Made by a program: the position numbers and the translations under genes. From Streptomyces hiroshimensis (GTDB taxonomy: Bacteria > Actinomycetota > Actinomycetes > Streptomycetales > Streptomycetaceae): DNA of 64,000 nucleotides. The notes below the pieces were generated by a model, which saw only the letters and a list, made by a program, of their open reading frames with translations, had not been told where the DNA came from and searched no databases. Shown piece after piece: positions 33,900 to 42,535 of the stretch. The stretch lies in assembly GCF_014650335.1 (NCBI RefSeq), contig NZ_BMUT01000010.1:280156-344155 (forward strand), read 5' to 3'. The stretch's first letter is position 1, and each line of letters begins with the position of its first letter.

Positions 33900-34042
33900 C
33901 GCCGTCCGACAGTACCGGGTGCGATCGGGGGCAGTCGGGGCCCCGTCCCGCCACGTCACGGCGTATGGACCGGCCGGGGCGGCATCATGCCTTGAAGTAG
34001 CGGCGTGCGTACAGCGTGTGGTGACCGTGAAGGGCGAGGTGG

Positions 34043-35284
34043 ATGATGGCGGGCAGGGGTTTGCGGCTCTCGGTCGCGGTGTGGGCCGTCACCCGGGCCG
34101 TGCTGCTGATGTGTGTGCTGCGGGTGTGGGTGATGCCGGGGTCGGACGTCTCCGTCGACATCGAGGTGATCTACCAGGGCTGGTACGGGGTACTGCGCAC
34201 CGGCACCTTCCCCTACGACGACGTCACCTGGCAGTACCCGCCCGCCGCGGCCCTCGCCGTGCTCGCCCCCGGCCTGCTCCCGTTCCTCGACTACGCCCCC
34301 GCCTTCTTCGTCGTGTGCTTCCTCGCGGACGCCGTCGTCTACGCGCTGCTGCTGTACGCGGTGCGGGGCGGGCGGCGCGCCGCCGCCGGGGTGTGGGTGT
34401 GGGTGGTGGGGGTCCCGCTGCTCGGCCCGATCGTCTACGCCCGCTACGACGTGATGGTGACGGCGGTCGCGGTCGCCGCCCTGCTCGCGGCCGGTCGCCG
34501 GGCCCGGCTCTCCGGAGGGCTCGCGGCCTTCGGGGCGCTGCTGAAGGTGTGGCCGGTGCTGCTGCTGGTCGGCACGCCGCGGGGGCCCCGTACGCGGGAG
34601 GCGTGGGGCGCGGCGGCGGCGACGGCCGCGGTGCTCGGGCTGGCGTTCGCGGCGACCATGCCGGGGGCGCTGGCCTTCCTGACCTTCCAGCGGGACCGGG
34701 GCACGGAGGTGGAGTCCCTGGGCTCGCTGGTCTTCCACCTCGGGCGGCACGTCGGCTGGCACGGCCACGCGCGGCTGCACTACGGCTCGGTGGAGTTCCT
34801 CGGCCCGTACGTCCACACGATGAGCCGGCTCGCGCTGGTGCTCAGCGTGGTGGCGTTCGCCTGGCTGCTGCTGTGGCGCGTACGGGCACGCAGGTTCACG
34901 GCGTGCACGCCCTACGAGGCGGCGTTCGCATCCGTGCTCCTGTTCACCACGACCAGCCGGGTCATCAGCCCGCAGTACGTGGTCTGGCTGCTCGGGCTCG
35001 CGGCGGTGTGCCTGACGATGGGCACGACCCGGCAGCGCCTGCCGATCGCCCTGGTCCTGCTGGCCGCGCCGCTCACCCAGCTGGAGTTCCCGATCTGGTT
35101 CTCGCACGTGGTCGCCAGCGACAAGCTGGGCGTGGCGACGCTGACGCTGCGGAACGGGTTGCTGGTCGTGGCCACGCTGATCTCGTGCGCCCGTCTGTGG
35201 CGAGAGACGGTGTCCCTGCCGGAGGATCCCGACACACCGGATGACCCTCCCGCGGAGAAGGAACCGGCCTTGCTGGCCGGTTAG
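34043..35284 (+). CDS. GT87-type polytopic membrane mannosyltransferase-like protein
   Basis: A 413-residue membrane protein with about ten hydrophobic segments from residue 8 to about 390. After the first segment it has a loop with SVDIEVIYQGW and YDDVTWQYPPAA, whose acidic pair resembles the catalytic loop of GT-C/GT87 polyprenyl-phosphate mannosyltransferases. ARYDVMV and LKVWPVLLL are also family-like. The C-terminus is acidic and Pro-rich. The proximity of a PimB'-like enzyme suggests glycolipid or polysaccharide extension outside the membrane; the donor and acceptor are unknown. Confidence 0.88.
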   Translation: MMAGRGLRLSVAVWAVTRAVLLMCVLRVWVMPGSDVSVDIEVIYQGWYGVLRTGTFPYDDVTWQYPPAAALAVLAPGLLPFLDYAPAFFVVCFLADAVVYALLLYAVRGGRRAAAGVWVWVVGVPLLGPIVYARYDVMVTAVAVAALLAAGRRARLSGGLAAFGALLKVWPVLLLVGTPRGPRTREAWGAAAATAAVLGLAFAATMPGALAFLTFQRDRGTEVESLGSLVFHLGRHVGWHGHARLHYGSVEFLGPYVHTMSRLALVLSVVAFAWLLLWRVRARRFTACTPYEAAFASVLLFTTTSRVISPQYVVWLLGLAAVCLTMGTTRQRLPIALVLLAAPLTQLEFPIWFSHVVASDKLGVATLTLRNGLLVVATLISCARLWRETVSLPEDPDTPDDPPAEKEPALLAG

Positions 35285-35363
35285 CCCGCCGGTGCCGCTC
35301 CGCGCACGTCGCTCCGCGGGAGCTTGAGCCGAGTTCGTCACCGGGACCGCTCCGCGGGGGCTT

Positions 35364-35535
35364 GGCCGGTTCGGCTCCGCCGGTCGCCGCCACGGTGGCT
35401 GATCGCCGTCGCGGCGGGAGTGAGAGGCGAGGCCTCTCGGCTTCCCGGGCAACCCCCCGGGCACCTTGCCGCAGGCAAGAAAGATCCGCCGCGACGGCGA
35501 TCAGCCACAGCGGCGGTACCCGGCGGTGCCGAACC
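35364..35535. repeat. palindromic intergenic repeat, copy B
   Basis: A 172-bp element. A 23-bp perfect inverted repeat (35395-35417 and 35486-35508) is extended outward by imperfect pairing to GGCCGGTTCGGCTCCGCCGG on the left and CCGGCGGTGCCGAACC on the right. A 68-bp core separates the arms. It fills the space between convergent genes. Arm sequences recur at 26.1 and 42.4 kb. Confidence 0.9.
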
Positions 35536-35582
35536 TGGCTCGTCCCCGGCGTGGTCCCGGCTCCCCCGGCGGAGCGGGCCCG

Positions 35583-36896
35583 TCAGCCCGAGGCGAACTG
35601 CTCCGCGACGTACGCGCGCCACCGCGCGGTGAACTCCTGCCGCGAGACGCCCAGAACGGAACGCAGCGCCGCCTCGACGGCGCCGTCACCGCGAGCGTGG
35701 GAGCCGACCGCGTGGTAGAACGCGACGAGCTTCTCCTCGCTCCAGCGGTCGGCGATCATGCGGCAGGCCAGCCACCCCTCCTCGTACGCGCGGGCGAGCC
35801 GCCCCGCCTCGCCGGTGAAGCCGAACTCCGCGTCGTCGGGCAGCTGCCCGGGGAGGTTGCCGGCGGCGGCCGCGCGGGACAGTTCGGGGGCGGCCTGGCG
35901 AGGGGTGCGGCCGGTGCCGCGGTAGGCGGCCCAGTCGGCGAAGCCCTCGGACAGCCACAGCGGCGTGGCCTTGGTCGTCCGGGCCCGGGTGGCGACGTGG
36001 GCGGTCTCGTGGGTGAGCACGATGCGCCGCCCGAACTCGCCGAGCACCCCGTACGCCTCGGGGTTGACGATGATGCGGTCCGCGGGCGCGGCGGCGCCGG
36101 AGCCGCCCGCCTCGCCGGTGGTCACGGCGGCGATGCCCCGGTAGTTGGAGACGGGCGAGTCCAGGAGCGCGGCCATCCGCGCCAGCGAGGCGGGCATCTC
36201 GACCACGACCCGCCCGGGCCACTCGCGCGATCCGGCCCGCCAGGCCGCTCCCACGGCCGGGACGGCCTTGTCGGCGAGGTCGGCGAGGGCGCGCAGCCGC
36301 TCGCGGTCCTGGCCGACGCCGAGGACGAGGCTGCGCTCGCCGCGGACGACCGTCACGGCGCCCTGCTCCCACAGCTGGCGGCCGCCGCGCCGGGCGTCGG
36401 CGGCGACGTACCACCGCCCGTCGCGCTCGACGAGGGTCAGCCGGCTGCGGGCGGTGACGGGGGCGCTGTCGTAGCCGTCCAGCCGGTAGCGCAGCTCGGC
36501 CTCGGCGGCGACGCGCCGCCCGTCCCCGGGCGCCGGGGTGAAGCCGCCCGTGCGCACCAGGCGGTAGTCCCAGGAGGCGAGCGGGACGGCCGCGAGGTTG
36601 GCGAAGACGCGCCGCTGCTCCTCCCGGTAGCCCCCGGCGGCGGGGTCGAGGGCGCTCAGGAAGGCGCTCTCGTCGCGGTTGCGGACCGCGGCGGCCCACC
36701 GGTCCAAGAGGCCCTGTACGGCCCGCTCACGGGCGTCGGAGGCTCCGGAGAGCCCTCCGGAGCAGCCGGTCAGGCCGGCCTGGAGGGCCATGAGGAGGGC
36801 CGCCAGGCAGCATGCCGCCCGGCGGGCCGGCCCACGGCCGCCCGCACGTGTGCCCCCGCGTCCGCTCCTCCACCACCGGCCCGTCACGTCCCGCAT
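35583..36896 (-). CDS. lipoprotein with HExxH zinc metallopeptidase domain
   Basis: A 437-residue secreted lipoprotein. An Arg-rich N-terminus and hydrophobic segment end in a lipobox (GLTGCSGG, Cys about 45). Residues 55-165 look like an NTF2/SnoaL-type domain (LLDRWAAAVRNRDESAFLSAL). The C-terminal half contains TLHETAH-like IVLTHETAHVATR (HExxH) followed by LWLSEGFADW, in which the downstream Glu would be the third zinc ligand as in gluzincins. It is therefore probably a membrane-anchored protease; its substrate is unknown. The next gene on the same strand encodes a wall hydrolase. Confidence 0.85.
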   Translation of the reverse strand: MRDVTGRWWRSGRGGTRAGGRGPARRAACCLAALLMALQAGLTGCSGGLSGASDARERAVQGLLDRWAAAVRNRDESAFLSALDPAAGGYREEQRRVFANLAAVPLASWDYRLVRTGGFTPAPGDGRRVAAEAELRYRLDGYDSAPVTARSRLTLVERDGRWYVAADARRGGRQLWEQGAVTVVRGERSLVLGVGQDRERLRALADLADKAVPAVGAAWRAGSREWPGRVVVEMPASLARMAALLDSPVSNYRGIAAVTTGEAGGSGAAAPADRIIVNPEAYGVLGEFGRRIVLTHETAHVATRARTTKATPLWLSEGFADWAAYRGTGRTPRQAAPELSRAAAAGNLPGQLPDDAEFGFTGEAGRLARAYEEGWLACRMIADRWSEEKLVAFYHAVGSHARGDGAVEAALRSVLGVSRQEFTARWRAYVAEQFASG

Positions 36897-36937
36897 CGTA
36901 CGAGCCGCGCGCCCCCGGGGGCGCGCTCAGGGCGCGC

Positions 36938-38008
36938 TCACGGCCGGGTCACGGACGAAATCGGCATCATGTTGGCCGGGTCGTAGCGCACCCGGGCGCC
37001 CGGGTAGGGCGCGTGCACGACCTGGCCGTTGCCGACGTACATGCCGACGTGGCTGGCGTCGTCGCGGTAGATGACCAGGTCGCCGGGGCGCGCCTCGGAC
37101 AGCGGGATGTGCCGTCCGGCGTTGCGCTGCGCCTGGGAGGTGCGGGGCAGCCCGACCCCGGCCCGCCCGTAGGCCCACTGCATGAGCCCGGAGCAGTCGA
37201 AGGCCCCCGGCCCGTTCGCGCCCCAGGCGTAGGGCGAGCCCACGGCGGAGCGGGCGGCCATGGCGGCCGCGGCGCCGCGGGAGGAGGCGGCGGCGAGGTC
37301 CTGCAGCCCGCCGAGGAGGCCGCCTTCCGAGCGCTCCAGCTGACGGGTGCCGCCGGAGCGCGAGGCCCGTGCGTAGGCCTCCCGGTCGGCCGTCGGCAGG
37401 GCGTTCAGGAGGCGGCGCGCGGTGGCGAGCTTCCCTTCGACCTCGCGCTTGTGGTGCTCGACGGCCTTGCGGGTCTCCTCCAGCTCGCCGAGCATCCGCG
37501 CGGCCTCGCTGCGCTCCTGACGCAGGGCCCGCTGGGCCCCCATGAGGGCCTTGAGCTGCTCGCTCTGGCGGTCGGAGACGCGGTCGAGGGTGGCGGCGCG
37601 GTCCAGGTAGCCGTCGGGGTCGGAGGAGAGGAGCAGCTGGAGGGCGGGGTCGACGGCGCCGCTGCGGTACTGGGCGGCGGCGATCATGCCGAGGGCGGTG
37701 CGCATGTGGTTGACGCGCTCCTGGCCGCGGGCCACGCGGTCGGTGGCCTCGGCGACCTTCCTGCGGAGCTCGCCGGCGCGCTCGCCCGCTTCGTTGAACT
37801 TCTCGGTGGCCCGCTCGGCCTGCTCGTAGAGCCGGTCGACCTGCGTCTTGACGGTCCCGCCGGACCGGTCGTCGCGGGCGGTGTCGCCGGGCCGTGCTCC
37901 GGCCGGGGGCGCCATCGCAGCCGCTGCCGTGGCCACGGCGGCGGACAGGACGGTGACCCGGACGGTCTGGGTGAGACCGGACTGCGAAGAACGGCGATGG
38001 GACGCCAC
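36938..38008 (-). CDS. secreted NlpC/P60 peptidoglycan endopeptidase (first of two)
   Basis: A 356-residue secreted protein starting VASHRR with a Sec-type signal (about 1-45). A long coiled-coil region (about 60-210, rich in Glu, Arg, Leu) precedes the C-terminal NlpC/P60 domain. Catalytic Cys is in FDCSGLMQWAY, His in SHVGMYVG, and the third residue in VVHAPYPG. It should cleave stem-peptide bonds of peptidoglycan, with the coiled coil perhaps acting as an autoinhibitory or docking arm as in RipA. GTG at 38008 is chosen by analogy with the paralogue's start. Confidence 0.93.
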   Translation of the reverse strand: MASHRRSSQSGLTQTVRVTVLSAAVATAAAAMAPPAGARPGDTARDDRSGGTVKTQVDRLYEQAERATEKFNEAGERAGELRRKVAEATDRVARGQERVNHMRTALGMIAAAQYRSGAVDPALQLLLSSDPDGYLDRAATLDRVSDRQSEQLKALMGAQRALRQERSEAARMLGELEETRKAVEHHKREVEGKLATARRLLNALPTADREAYARASRSGGTRQLERSEGGLLGGLQDLAAASSRGAAAAMAARSAVGSPYAWGANGPGAFDCSGLMQWAYGRAGVGLPRTSQAQRNAGRHIPLSEARPGDLVIYRDDASHVGMYVGNGQVVHAPYPGARVRYDPANMMPISSVTRP

Positions 38009-38142
38009 GGGCTGCCGCACTCCCTTCCTTGCTGCACTGTGGGCGCGGTTCCGGGCGTGCCGGTGCCGCAGCGCCAGACAGTAGCGGCGTGCTCACCCCG
38101 CGTTCAAAGACCTCGCGGGGTGGGAATGGGACGAGAATGCGT

Positions 38143-38178
38143 ACGCCCCGCCGGAGACGCAGGTCACCGGCGGGGCGT
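38143..38178 (-). terminator. hairpin after the second NlpC/P60 gene
   Basis: A perfect 12-bp stem (38143-38154 with 38167-38178) and 12-base loop lies 77 bases past the stop at 38255, ahead of the next gene. Confidence 0.6.
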
Positions 38179-38254
38179 GGAGTCAGCGAGGGCCACCGCG
38201 ATTCGCCCGAACGGGCGGCGGGTCAGCCATTCGGCCCAGTCGCGGGCCGGTCCG

Positions 38255-39316
38255 TCAGCCTATGCGGACGCCGAACTGGAAGGGCATGTTGCCCATCGAC
38301 TCGTAGCGGACGTTCGCGCCCGGCTTCGGGGCGTGCAGGGTCATGCCGTTGCCCGCGTAGAGGCCGATGTGGTGCAGGTCGCCGTAGAAGAGCACCAGGT
38401 CGCCGGGCTTGAGCTGGCTCTGGTCGTAGATGCGGGTACCGGCGTTGGCCTGGTCCTGCGAGATGCGCGGCAGGGTGACGCCGGCCTGCGCGTAGGCCCA
38501 GCCGGTCAGCCCCGAGCAGTCGAAGGAGCCCGGGCCGGTCGCGCCCCAGACGTAGGGGGAGCCGATCTTGCCCTGGGCGGCGGCGAGGGCTGCGGCGGCG
38601 CGGCCGGAGGTGGGCACGTCCTTGCCGAGGTCGGGGCGGGCGCTGTCGCGTCCGGCGCGGGCGCCGTCGCCGCTCTTGCCGCCGTCGGCCTTCTCCTTCT
38701 CGCCGAGGACCTCGGCGCGCTCCGCGGCGGTGAGGGTGTTGAGCTGTTCCTTGGCCGCGGCGAGCTTCTCCTGGACGGATTCCTTCTGCTCGCCCAGCAC
38801 CTTGCGGGTCTCCGCGAGGTCCTTGAGCTTGCCGCTGGCTTCCTGGCGCTGCTGCTTGAGCGCGCGCTGCTTCTCGGAGATCTGCTTGAGGGTGTCGGCC
38901 TGCTTGGCGCTCACCTGGTTGAGCGTGGAGGCCTTCTCCAGGTAGCTGTCCGGGTCGGAGGAGAGCAGCAGCTGCAGCGAGGGGTCGACGGCGCCGCTGC
39001 GGTACTGCGCGGTGGCCAGCGAACCGAGGCTGTTGCGCAGCTTGTTGATCTCCTCCTGGCCGCGGGCGACCTTGTCCTGGAGATCGGTGACCTGCTTGTC
39101 GAGCTTGTCCTGCTTCTCCTTGGCCCCGTTGTACTTCTCCGTGGCCTGCTCGGCCTCGTCGTAGTACTTGTCGACCTTCTCCTTGACCTCCGCCTTGGAG
39201 GCCTTGGGATCGGCGTGCGCGGCCTGCGAGGTGAGGGCGACGGCCGCCGCGGCGGTCGCGGTCAGCACGGTCACCCGGGCGCGGCCCGGCTGCTTGGGTC
39301 GACGGTGGGACGCCAC
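38255..39316 (-). CDS. secreted NlpC/P60 peptidoglycan endopeptidase (second of two)
   Basis: A 353-residue paralogue of the preceding protein, with the same layout: VASHRR start, signal peptide to about residue 32, coiled coil rich in Lys/Glu/Gln (about 35-205), charged linker, and NlpC/P60 domain with FDCSGLTGWAY, HHIGLYAG and TLHAPKPG. Both share AQYRSGAVDP and LQLLLSSDPD blocks, so they arose by tandem duplication. The GTG start has AAGGAG nine bases upstream. The M. tuberculosis region has a similar gene (Rv2190c). Each has its own upstream space, so separate regulation is possible. Confidence 0.93.
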   Translation of the reverse strand: MASHRRPKQPGRARVTVLTATAAAAVALTSQAAHADPKASKAEVKEKVDKYYDEAEQATEKYNGAKEKQDKLDKQVTDLQDKVARGQEEINKLRNSLGSLATAQYRSGAVDPSLQLLLSSDPDSYLEKASTLNQVSAKQADTLKQISEKQRALKQQRQEASGKLKDLAETRKVLGEQKESVQEKLAAAKEQLNTLTAAERAEVLGEKEKADGGKSGDGARAGRDSARPDLGKDVPTSGRAAAALAAAQGKIGSPYVWGATGPGSFDCSGLTGWAYAQAGVTLPRISQDQANAGTRIYDQSQLKPGDLVLFYGDLHHIGLYAGNGMTLHAPKPGANVRYESMGNMPFQFGVRIG

Positions 39317-39534
39317 GGAGACGGGCTCCTTCTTCCTCGGCCGCCACCGCGCGCCGAAGGCGGCGGTCCGGGCGGGACCTTCACCGTCACCCCGAATGGA
39401 TGATCGACCGGGCGAAGGTTCGAGGCCCGACCTTAGTGACCCCGGAGTGATCCGTTCAAATCCTCAACAGAAAAATCTCCTGCCTCAACAGAAGCTTTAC
39501 CAACATGACACAGCCGGTGATGGCGGCTTGACGG

Positions 39535-40914
39535 TCAGGTACGGGCAAGTCGCTTGAGGAGCAGGGCCGATGCGACCGGCCGGGCGCCCGCCTTCGCGAC
39601 GCCGTCGGCGACCTCACGGTCGGTGGAGACCACCACGACCGGACGGCCCGGCGGCTCGGCCCGCACCAGCTGGCGGATGAGCTCATCCGCGGTCACCCCG
39701 GGCTTGCTGAAGAGCACCCGGACCCCGCGCGGCGGCGCGAGCAGCACCGGCGCGGCCAGCTCGGCCCCGTCGAAGACGCACGTCACCTCGGCGCCCGTCT
39801 GCGCGGCCAGCATCGCGAGCCCGCCCAGCAGCCGCAGCCGCTGCTTGTCCAGCGGCATCGTCGGATAGCCGGTCTTGGTGACGTTGTAGCCGTCGACCAC
39901 GAGGTGCGCCTGAGGCAGCGCCAGCAGCTGGTCCAGCAGCGCCGGATCGGTCTCGGACAGGGCGCGCGTGGCGATGTCCTTCGGCGTCATCCGGCCCGGC
40001 TCCACGGCGTCCACGGTGTCCGCGGGGTGTACGGAGGCGGGCGGCAGCGCCAGCTCGCGGCGCAGCCCCTGCGCCGCGTCCAGGACCGTGTCCAGCAGCA
40101 GCCGCAGGCGCATGTCCTCCACGCTGCGGCCCTCGCGCACCGCCCGGCGGCTCGCCTCCAGCGCGGCCTCGGCCTCCGACAGCCGCGTCTTGAGCCGGCG
40201 GGTCTCCCCCAGCGCGGCGGCCTTCTCGGCCGCGCCCGCCGCCCGGACGGACTCCAGCTCGGCCTCGGCCTTGCGCAGGGCGGCCTCGCCGCGCCGCACA
40301 TCGGCGACGGCGCTGCGCAGCTTGCGCTGCAGCGCATCGGACTCCCTGCGGGCCGCCTCCAGCTCGGCGCGGATCCGCTCGGTCTCGGACCGCGCCGCGG
40401 CCCGGGCCTCCGCCAGCTCCTCGCGCAGCCGCCGCAGTTCGCGCTGGGCCTCCTCGCCCGCGCGCTCCGCGGTCGCCCGCAGGGCCTCCTCGCCGGCCGC
40501 CGTCACGAGCTTGACCCAGCCCGTGGGCCGCAGCACGTAGGCCATGGCGGCCACGTCCTCCGGATCGGCGGCCGCCGGCGGCGAACCGGCGTCCAGCGCC
40601 TCGGCGAGCTCGGAGCCCGTCTCACGCAGCCTGGCCGAGATGCGCTGGCGGAACGCGGGGTCGTTCTCCACCGCCGCGGCCATCGCATTGCCCGCGAACT
40701 TGGCCCGCCGGCTCGGCGTGAACCGGGCGTACTGCCGCAGCGCCGCCGGGAGTTCGGCCACGGTCAGGCCGCCGAACGCCTCCGCCACCAGGCCGATGAC
40801 CCGGCGTCGCACGCCTTCCGGCAACGGACGGTCGAGCACCTCGGCAGCGCCGTCGGTCCCACCGGTGTCACCAGGCCCACCGGCCGCCTCCGCGCCACCC
40901 GTGTGCTCCACCAC
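39535..40914 (-). CDS. NYN-domain (YacP-like) putative RNase with coiled coil
   Basis: A 459-residue cytoplasmic protein. Residues 30-150 form a helical region (ALRQYARFTPSRRAKFAG, WVKLV). Residues 155-270 are a strong coiled coil. The C-terminal PIN-like NYN domain (about 325-459) has LVVDGYNVTKTGYP, VTCVFDGAE and VVVVSTDREVADG, with acidic residues placed for metal-dependent RNA cleavage as in Rae1/YacP, which acts on ribosome-bound mRNA. The coiled-coil front end is a Streptomyces-type extension. Confidence 0.88.
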   Translation of the reverse strand: MVEHTGGAEAAGGPGDTGGTDGAAEVLDRPLPEGVRRRVIGLVAEAFGGLTVAELPAALRQYARFTPSRRAKFAGNAMAAAVENDPAFRQRISARLRETGSELAEALDAGSPPAAADPEDVAAMAYVLRPTGWVKLVTAAGEEALRATAERAGEEAQRELRRLREELAEARAAARSETERIRAELEAARRESDALQRKLRSAVADVRRGEAALRKAEAELESVRAAGAAEKAAALGETRRLKTRLSEAEAALEASRRAVREGRSVEDMRLRLLLDTVLDAAQGLRRELALPPASVHPADTVDAVEPGRMTPKDIATRALSETDPALLDQLLALPQAHLVVDGYNVTKTGYPTMPLDKQRLRLLGGLAMLAAQTGAEVTCVFDGAELAAPVLLAPPRGVRVLFSKPGVTADELIRQLVRAEPPGRPVVVVSTDREVADGVAKAGARPVASALLLKRLART

Positions 40915-40933
40915 CGCTCACCGCTCCCGTTCT

Positions 40934-41191
40934 TCAGGCCTTTGCGCCCGGCCGGTCCACCAGCTCGACCTGGTCGACCGCGTTGCACCAGCGGCAACGC
41001 ACGGACTCGATCGTCTCACTGACCACCTCGCGTTCCTCCACGTGCGGCTCACCGGAGAGGTCGAGATGGACGAATTCCACGGCTTTGGTCGTACGTGTCA
41101 CATCGAACCGGGTGAGATTGCCGCACAGAGCGCAGCGCCACCGGGTGCCGGCCGCCGGCTGGGGAACGCCCATCGTCTCGTCCGTCCTCAT
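40934..41191 (-). CDS. small zinc-ribbon protein
   Basis: An 85-residue protein with two CxxC knuckles, CALCG and CRWCN, 40-odd residues apart, forming a probable treble-clef/zinc ribbon. Between them lies a conserved-looking VEFVHLDLSGEP strand. No family name is recognised. Three in-frame ATGs (41200, 41191, 41173) are possible; 41191 is a compromise, and GAGGA precedes the last. It follows the rhomboid gene divergently and the NYN gene tandemly. Confidence 0.75.
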   Translation of the reverse strand: MRTDETMGVPQPAAGTRWRCALCGNLTRFDVTRTTKAVEFVHLDLSGEPHVEEREVVSETIESVRCRWCNAVDQVELVDRPGAKA

Positions 41192-41298
41192 CAAGTCCAT
41201 CGAACTGCGGGTGTGCTTCCCGTAACCCTACGGCCTGATGGTCATGCGGCGCGGAGTGCGGGCCCGCTTCGACGGCCCGGCGAGGCACTCTGTGCGCT

Positions 41299-42042
41299 TT
41301 GCTGCCCGTACGTCATGATCTGCTCATGTTCGGAAAGGCCGGAAAGGCTCCCCTGGTCACCTACGGCCTCATCGGCGCCTGCTGCGCGGTGTTCCTGCTG
41401 GGCCCCGCGGCGGGCCTCACCGCGCCCCTGGCCGGCGGCCACGGCAGCGGCAGCAATCTGCTGGCCGCCCAGACCGCCTACTTCGAACGCTGGGGTGTGG
41501 TGCCCCTGAAGCTCTGGCACGGGCCGCCGGCGGAGCTGATCACCCCGCTCACCGCGCTCTTCGTGCACGGCAACTGGCTGCATCTGCTCGGGAACATGCT
41601 CTTCCTCTATGTCTTCGGCGCCATGGCCGAAAACCGCATGGGACGCGGACCCTTCGCCCTCTTCTACCTCACCGCCGGAGTGCTGGCCCTGCTCGGCTAC
41701 GCGGCCGCGCACGCCGCCTCCGACCGCACGCTCGTCGGCGCCTCCGGCGCGATCTCCGGGGTCCTCGGAGCCTTCCTCTACCTCTTCCCCCGGGCCCGCG
41801 TCACCAGTCTCTTCCCGTTCCTCTTCTTCCTGCCGCTGCGGTTCCCCGCCTGGGCCGTGCTGCTGTTCTGGTTCGCCCTGCAGTGGGTGGCCGCCCGCAC
41901 GGCCGGCGACCGCCCCGGCGTCGCCTACCTCGCCCACGTCGTGGGCTTCGCGCTGGGCTTCCTGTACGCGTGGGCGAGGTACGGACGTGCGACTAGAGTG
42001 AAGCGGGGCTGCCCCCCGACCCCCGATAGGAGCCCGCAGTGA
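41299..42042 (+). CDS. rhomboid family intramembrane serine protease
   Basis: A 247-residue protease with six membrane segments. The catalytic Ser is in GASGAISG (segment 4) and the catalytic His in YLAHVVGFALG (segment 6). HGNWLHLLGNMLFLYVFG is the conserved HxxxxHxxxN region. The start is TTG at 41299 because MLPVRHDL resembles the usual rhomboid N-terminus; ATG at 41326 is an alternative. The stop overlaps the AsnC-domain gene by four bases. Substrates are unknown. Confidence 0.93.
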   Translation: MLPVRHDLLMFGKAGKAPLVTYGLIGACCAVFLLGPAAGLTAPLAGGHGSGSNLLAAQTAYFERWGVVPLKLWHGPPAELITPLTALFVHGNWLHLLGNMLFLYVFGAMAENRMGRGPFALFYLTAGVLALLGYAAAHAASDRTLVGASGAISGVLGAFLYLFPRARVTSLFPFLFFLPLRFPAWAVLLFWFALQWVAARTAGDRPGVAYLAHVVGFALGFLYAWARYGRATRVKRGCPPTPDRSPQ

Positions 42043-42320
42043 TCACCTCGATCGTGCTGATCAAGACCGACGTCGACCGGATCCCCGAGATCGCCGAGCA
42101 GATCGCCGCGATCGAGGGAGTGAGCGAGGTGTACTCGGTGACGGGTGCGCACGATCTGATCGCCATGGTGCGGGTGGCCCGGCACGACGACCTGGCGGAC
42201 GTCATCCCGGGCAGGATCAGCAAGGTCCCGGGCGTCGCGTCGACGGAGACGCACATCGCGTTCCGCACGTACTCGCAGCACGACCTCGAAGCGGCGTTCG
42301 CCATCGGCCTGGAGTCGTAG
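42039..42320 (+). CDS. Lrp/AsnC ligand-binding (RAM) domain protein
   Basis: A 93-residue stand-alone RAM domain: IVLIKTDVDRIPEIAEQIAAIEGVSEVYSVTGAHDLIA is typical of the ligand-binding half of Lrp/AsnC regulators. There is no helix-turn-helix, so it cannot bind DNA alone; it may sense an amino acid and modulate a full-length partner. The GTG start overlaps the rhomboid stop (GTGA), giving translational coupling. Confidence 0.93.
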   Translation: MITSIVLIKTDVDRIPEIAEQIAAIEGVSEVYSVTGAHDLIAMVRVARHDDLADVIPGRISKVPGVASTETHIAFRTYSQHDLEAAFAIGLES

Positions 42321-42325
42321 GCCGA

Positions 42326-42506
42326 GGCCGGTTCACTACCGCCGGTCACCTCCGGTGGGGGTTACACGCCGTCGCGGCGGATAAAGAAGCCCCGGCCCCG
42401 CCCTTTCACCGTTTCCCCCTGCCGGGGGCCGGGGGCTCGCCCCAGGGAACTCCCCCGCCGCAGCGGCGCTCAGCCCCCACTGGTGTGACCGGCGGTGCCG
42501 GACCGG
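42326..42506. repeat. palindromic intergenic repeat, copy C
   Basis: A 181-bp element with the layout of copy B: left arm 42326-42380 (GGCCGGTTC, ACCGCCGG, CGTCGCGGCGG), a 74-bp core, and right arm 42455-42506 (CCGCCGCAGCGGCGCTCAGCC, then CCGGCGGTGCCGGACC). Pairing is less perfect than in copy B. It separates the convergent AsnC-domain and desulfurase genes. Confidence 0.8.
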
Positions 42507-42535
42507 GCGCAACCTGCGATTCCGGCAACCCGCCG

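Noticed and set aside
30670..33954. A 1094-codon minus-strand open frame
   Set aside because: Antisense shadow of the acyl-CoA ligase; no domain, and composition typical of GC-rich complement frames.
39317..39534. c-di-AMP (ydaO) riboswitch upstream of the NlpC/P60 gene
   Set aside because: Such genes often have one in Streptomyces, but I could not find the conserved core blocks in this space or in 38009-38254.
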